Of a DNA stretch of 64,000 nucleotides, positions 60,101-64,000 are shown piece after piece (position 1 is the stretch's first letter; each line of letters starts with the position of its first letter). This DNA comes from Polytrichum commune. Lineage: Eukaryota > Streptophyta > Polytrichopsida > Polytrichales > Polytrichaceae. A program made the translations under genes and the position numbers. The notes below the pieces were generated by a model. That model did no database searches. It was not told the DNA's origin and saw only the letters and a program-made list of their open reading frames with translations. Location: the NCBI GenBank assembly GCA_950295325.1, contig OX485804.1, positions 12,028,001 through 12,092,000 on the forward strand, read 5' to 3'.

Positions 60101-63100
60101 CTATGAGGCAAAACCATATTAGACGTAGCGAGCAAACTTTCGGAGCCTCATACGAAAGTAATGGAGCTGATGGAATGTTTGCCTTCTCAGGTCTCCAGCT
60201 GGGTCTAAGATCCTCAAGACCTAAGGTACCCAAACCCTAGCTCATTTGATAAAGTCTACTATTGATTATACATTTTGGAACTTTGGAAGGGCAAGGGCCT
60301 ATGGGCATGGACGCAGTCGCTGTTTCAAGTTCCAAATTAAAACACCTGGCCATTGACGACGCATGTTGATCAGACAGTGCAGTGTTGGCCTGGGACATTA
60401 ATTCATAACCACATCTGCAACAGCATGGGACAGCATGGGACACATTAGTCCCATTCACACACACATACCAGTTGGGTTTTGAAATTGCAGACTAACAGAA
60501 CATGAATTTGTCAACACATGTTCATCAGATACCCCTACACAAATGTTGTGCCCAGCCTATCATCTGTTGATGACTACTCAATGTATGGTGGTTTGGAGGT
60601 CTAGTAATACGTTATGAGTTTAGGCACTTTGCTTTGCCAGAATGAGATTTATTTTCACTCCACATCAGCTTTGCACATGTTCTAACCAACAATTGCATGA
60701 CACGTCACACCAGCACTCAAGATAATACTGTACCTCCTAAAGATATGGTTATCCACCATTAGTGTGAGTAGGCCTTATTTTGTGCTGAGATTGATAAGGT
60801 ACTACAGGTAATTCGATGCTTATGCTAAGCACAATTGTGCAAGCCCACAACCTTGCACTTCGCAGGGATATTGTTCAGCAAAATTTTGGTCTTATAAGGT
60901 ACAACAGTGTCCTTATGGTAGGTGTTGGAAGGCCAATAAGACCTGTTGGATAGACGTTCCATTGCAGGAGACTAAATGACACAAAGAAGTTGTAATCTGG
61001 TGTCAAGGGTTCCACATGATTAAGTTATCAGTGGAGGACCTTGAAAATGTCTGAAAATCCTGAAGTCTAAGCTTACTTGCATTTGCTGGTGGTGGAATCA
61101 TTTTGTATCAGTTTCTATCCAAGTATTTTTTTGGGAACTTATACATGTATTCCCATCTGAGGCAATAATATGCTAGCTAATTGATAATGAGCAGTTGGTG
61201 ACACAGATCATAACATTGCTAAGCTCCACATGTAAGTTACCCTAGGCAAGAGAATAATATGGCCAAAGGCCAAGAGTAAACATGTGATTCCAAAAAAAAA
61301 ACCTTTGTGCTGCAACATGGCCCTCATGGAACATGTCATCTCTTTTATTTAGAAAGGGTGAGGAAGCATGAGGCTTAGTAATGCTATGATTATGGTTATT
61401 GAAGCCTCTTAAATATTTATGTATAATTCTATCATGGGTATCTCAGTGAGCATGTGAATGCCTTGTGAATGCACAAATGTATGTTAGAGATAACGGGGTC
61501 ACTTGTATCTCACCCCTTATCCTTTCCAGATTCATTCATCAATCACAATACACATATGGATAATGCACTAATTAACATAGACTTTGAACTTCAACGTAAT
61601 GTATTGATCTCTTGTCTATCTACAACACTCCAACGAAGCCACAAGCCAATTGGCTTAATTTTCCTAAAGACATCACAATCATGTAAAAGTATTGTGCACT
61701 AAAACCTCGACTGTGGCAATGGTATTCAAGACAAAAATGTGCCATATATACAACTTGGGATTCATGCCCCATGTTTTGTCCACTTTACCACATGTTTCAC
61801 TAGGTATAAAAATTGCCCAAACTTTCCAATGAGAAACATTGCTCTAGTTTCAATGGACAATTGAAGTGTGTCACTCAGGCACACCTTTTGTGAGACTAGT
61901 ATGTGAGATTCCTTATTTATCAATTAAACCACCCATTCAAAGCAATGAGAAGCCAACATTTGCAATGACACAAGCGCACACACTCGAAGAGAAGAGAAGA
62001 GAAGCAGCATTTACTCATCCTTTCGTGCACAACACCATAACCATTCCTTATAAAATTGTTTTTGCAGCTCAAGAATATCCCAAAACCAGAAAGCAGAGGC
62101 ACTTCCGAAAGTGATGGGCGTGGGATCAGATCCAAAGATTACCACCTTGATGCTGCTTGCCGCAGAATTGTAAAGCCAAAGAAGGTACCTTAGTATATAC
62201 AAAATACTAATAATAATAATAAATTAAATTATCTAGGAAATTTCAACTGTACATTCAGGGAAATGCAGGCCTTCAATGGATTCGGATTTCAAGATTGCCA
62301 TACTAAACACTAAGGACTTATTGGGTTCTTTGAGCATCGTTGTTGACTAAATTGTAAAGAGTCACTTACAGGACATCAATCTTATATGTAGGTAGCACAA
62401 ATTGACATCCAAAGTACACTTTCCCAAAACCAACAGATAACCTTAAACAAATACGATGTTCCATTGTCACACATTGAAAGCCCACAACAGTTAATCCCAT
62501 GTGGATCCATGAGGTCTAAAATAGCATGAATGAGTTGCATATCTAAAATTCAACCTTAATCTCGATGAGGAAGGACCTGTCATTCCTGGGGATGAGGGTT
62601 CGGTATTCAAGAATGAGTCCCTCCCACTGGGGCTTCACGATGTTATGGAGTATCTGTTGGAGGTACTAATCGTCATTGAGAGACAAACAAAGTAAGATCG
62701 ATTGCAGTTAATTGTTTTCACTCATAATCATTCACAGGTTGCATTATATAGCAGCTAGAGTACCAAGTAGCAAGTTAGTGAAAAAGGAGTCTTAGGGTGA
62801 AGATGCAACTGAGGGGAGCAGGCCGAGGCTGTATTGGCGTGGCCGAAAAATGTTGAGCCGGCTGGAGTGTTTGGCCCGGTTATGATGTTTCTTGCTTGCT
62901 TACTTGCCCTCAGAGTAAGTTTTCCCTGTATACTTGCAACTCATGTTAATGTTGCCAAAATTTCTTTGTGAGGTCTCAACCATCACTACTAGCATGAGTC
63001 CTAGGCAATCATCCTACGTCGGTGAAAGAACAATACAAATCTACCGTTATGGTAGATTTCCGGTTTTTCAAGTGACATAAGACAAGTTTCGAGTGACGCA

Positions 63101-63633
63101 AGACAATTGCTTGTAGTGCATGCGTCAACGAATAACATAGGTGGGTCTTATGTGGTCGCTCTTCTTAATCAAACACCTATATTTAGGTGGTATATGACAA
63201 GGCTTATAGTCAAGAATGGACACTAAAATGGAGATGTGTTGCTGTAAGATAGGACTATGTGCTCAAAAAGGGACCATACTAGTTTCACTTGTGAACATGG
63301 CTAGGAGGGCTATGTGATCATTTCAATAAAATGAGAATCTCCACTTTGATCTCTTCTAATAGTGCATCTCAACTTTGATTTTGAAAATTGAAACGACAAT
63401 CTTACATGATTTGCAATTGCTTACCAAATGAGACAATTTCCCAAACTGATCAATGTTTAGCAGCTACTGCAAAAGATCACCCACAAACTCAATTTTGTAG
63501 ATCTGCTAAATCCTATCATGGTGCATTACACCTGTCTAGAAAGACTCACCAGAGACTTACCAGACATGCTGTCAGCTTAATTATGGTGGTGGTTGCTTGT
63601 GCTTTTCAGCAGACAGCTCCTGCGAATGCCTGA
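54145..63633 (+). CDS. Long coiled-coil protein, 14 exons, family not recognised
   Basis: Exons: 54145-54399, 55413-55486, 55691-55809, 56251-56393, 56966-57058, 57220-57267, 57611-57709, 58024-58176, 58520-58585, 58816-58863, 59019-59252, 59947-60225, 62068-62184 and 63610-63633. All have GT-AG borders, and every join from exon 4 on is phase 0, which supports the model. The product is about 583 aa. Residues 1-85 are polar and non-repetitive (VFVPHYWDYANTTQGSCARA). About 95-385 is almost pure coiled coil, rich in A, E, K, Q and L (QQEEIERLNVAAAEARILYE; QKKLDEMLLERKDFILQIDL; NQNLQRELADWQERYKSINQ). The remainder is disordered and Ser/Gly-rich with a basic end (RIVKPKK). No catalytic motif, membrane segment or signal peptide. 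A structural or scaffold role is an inference only. The last exon (QTAPANA, stop) is the least certain, and the donor of exon 1 is present in three copies. Confidence 0.72.
54376..55400. repeat. Multiplied exon-1 end and intron-1 segment
   Basis: About three and a half diverged units (starts near 54376, 54591, 54860, 55096). Each carries pieces such as CACATGTCAATCCCCATGC, TTCTTGAGTCCACAGCCACT, GGACCGAGTAGGCAGGTGCT and TCTCTGCTACTCTATCTCGT. Three units begin with CCAGTGTGGACAATGTGCGT, which includes the end of exon 1 and its splice donor (54400, 54612, 55125). Confidence 0.8.
56454..56560 (+). pseudogene. 5S rRNA-like sequence in an intron
   Basis: Ordered matches to plant 5S rRNA over the whole gene length: GGGTG at the start, CGTTA…TTAAT, CACCCGGATCCCAT, GAACTTCGAGGTCAACCG (a mutated AGTTAAGCG box A), GGATGGGTGACCT (box C exact) and GCGCACCC at the end. 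It is about 107 nt against 120 in real 5S, with several changes, so it is a pseudogene or the head of a 5S-derived SINE. It lies in intron 4 of the coiled-coil gene in the same orientation. Confidence 0.72.
59690..59887. mobile_element. PIF-like fragment in intron 11 of the coiled-coil gene
   Basis: Matches the last 170 bp of element D (ATGTTGCGGTCCGTC, ACATGGTCCA, TTTCCCATGGTGCGGCCTTT) and ends GTGGCCC/TTA like the other family members. The left terminus is missing. Confidence 0.6.
60226..62067. other. Intron 12 of the coiled-coil gene
   Basis: A 1.8-kb intron, AT-rich, with no exon-like piece or terminal repeat recognised. Confidence 0.5.
62185..63609. other. Intron 13 of the coiled-coil gene (if exon 14 is right)
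   Basis: A 1.4-kb AT-rich stretch. A short GC-richer patch near 62800-62880 has no recognised content. If exon 14 is wrong, the gene may end elsewhere in this region. Confidence 0.4.
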
Positions 63634-64000
63634 AATTCAGAGGGGATGAAGTACCTGCAACCCCTGATTGGAATTCTGGCAATCTATTTCACAGCATCTT
63701 TGAAATCGTAACCTAAATGCTCTGAGTGATTCCTATGCTGAATGTACTTGTAAACTAAAACCATACGGAACAATTTTAAGCAAATACTCTGCTGACAGAA
63801 GTTGTGTATTTTGTGAAGTTCAAGACACATATGTGCACTAGACCTGTATCTCTAGTGCTCATAAGGACACAATATAATCAGCATGTGTATAAATTCTTTT
63901 GAACTCGAAAGTCAATACATATGTAATAGAGTATTTTGCCAATTATTGCAATTATTTTATGAAAGAGTGTATGTATCTCCAATTGGGTCTCCAAATGCTT

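Noticed and set aside
1-64000. CRISPR arrays, bacterial operons or a prophage
   Set aside because: No regular short repeats with spacers and no tightly packed genes; all supported genes have eukaryotic introns or plant homologues.
1-64000. LTR-type or other virus-derived elements
   Set aside because: I found no paired long direct repeats and no capsid, integrase or envelope-like reading frame.

Overview
This window looks like nuclear DNA of a land plant. It is AT-rich and gene-poor, with long intergenic stretches full of small DNA transposons, and its genes carry GT-AG introns. Gene families that point to a plant are ribosomal protein eS19, eEF1B, a C2H2 finger with the plant QALGGH motif, and two F-box proteins that I recall as resembling Arabidopsis At4g00755. 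A non-seed plant (lycophyte or fern) is possible, but this rests only on overall feel and on the LINE type, so I hold it weakly.

Layout. 0-2.6 kb: a broken trihelix (Myb/SANT-like) coding region on the minus strand, a GC-rich island, a roughly 150-bp tandem repeat and the RNase H end of a LINE. 3.3-4.9 kb: short repeats and a MITE. 5.05-7.7 kb: a five-exon C2H2 zinc-finger gene (minus). 8.95-10.3 kb: a decayed pogo/Tigger transposon. 11.1-12.45 kb: an intronless, intact eEF1B guanine-exchange subunit gene (minus) with a tandem decayed copy of its own 3' end. 14.49-15.82 kb: the four-exon RPS19 gene (minus) with a telo-box promoter. 15.95-17.5 kb: a degenerate tandem repeat holding a nested Tourist-like MITE. 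18.2-21.2 kb: a 2.9-kb element with inverted arms of about 600 bp, followed by a hAT transposase remnant. 23.3-25.35 kb: a cluster of nested PIF/Harbinger-like elements.

25.8-28.97 kb and 47.5-51.7 kb: two copies of one five-exon F-box gene, duplicated with promoter and introns. The second is full length (425 aa). The first is intact in its first four exons but has a shortened C-terminus. The 18 kb between them has no host gene that I can see. It holds SINE copies, pogo, PIF-like and other MITEs, a 146-nt hairpin and poly(G/C) runs. 54.1-63.6 kb: a 14-exon gene for a coiled-coil protein of about 583 aa that I do not recognise. Its first intron has a multiplied segment that repeats the splice donor, and its fourth intron contains a 5S rRNA-like sequence.

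The genes do not form an operon or an evident pathway. RPS19 and eEF1B are both translation genes and lie next to each other in the same orientation. No new biological system is evident. The most interesting points are the frame-changing tandem splice acceptors of the zinc-finger gene, the nested transposon clusters, the F-box pair, the repeated donor in the coiled-coil gene and the 5S-like intronic insert. All gene models are read by eye from splice signals and phase agreement; no alignment was run.
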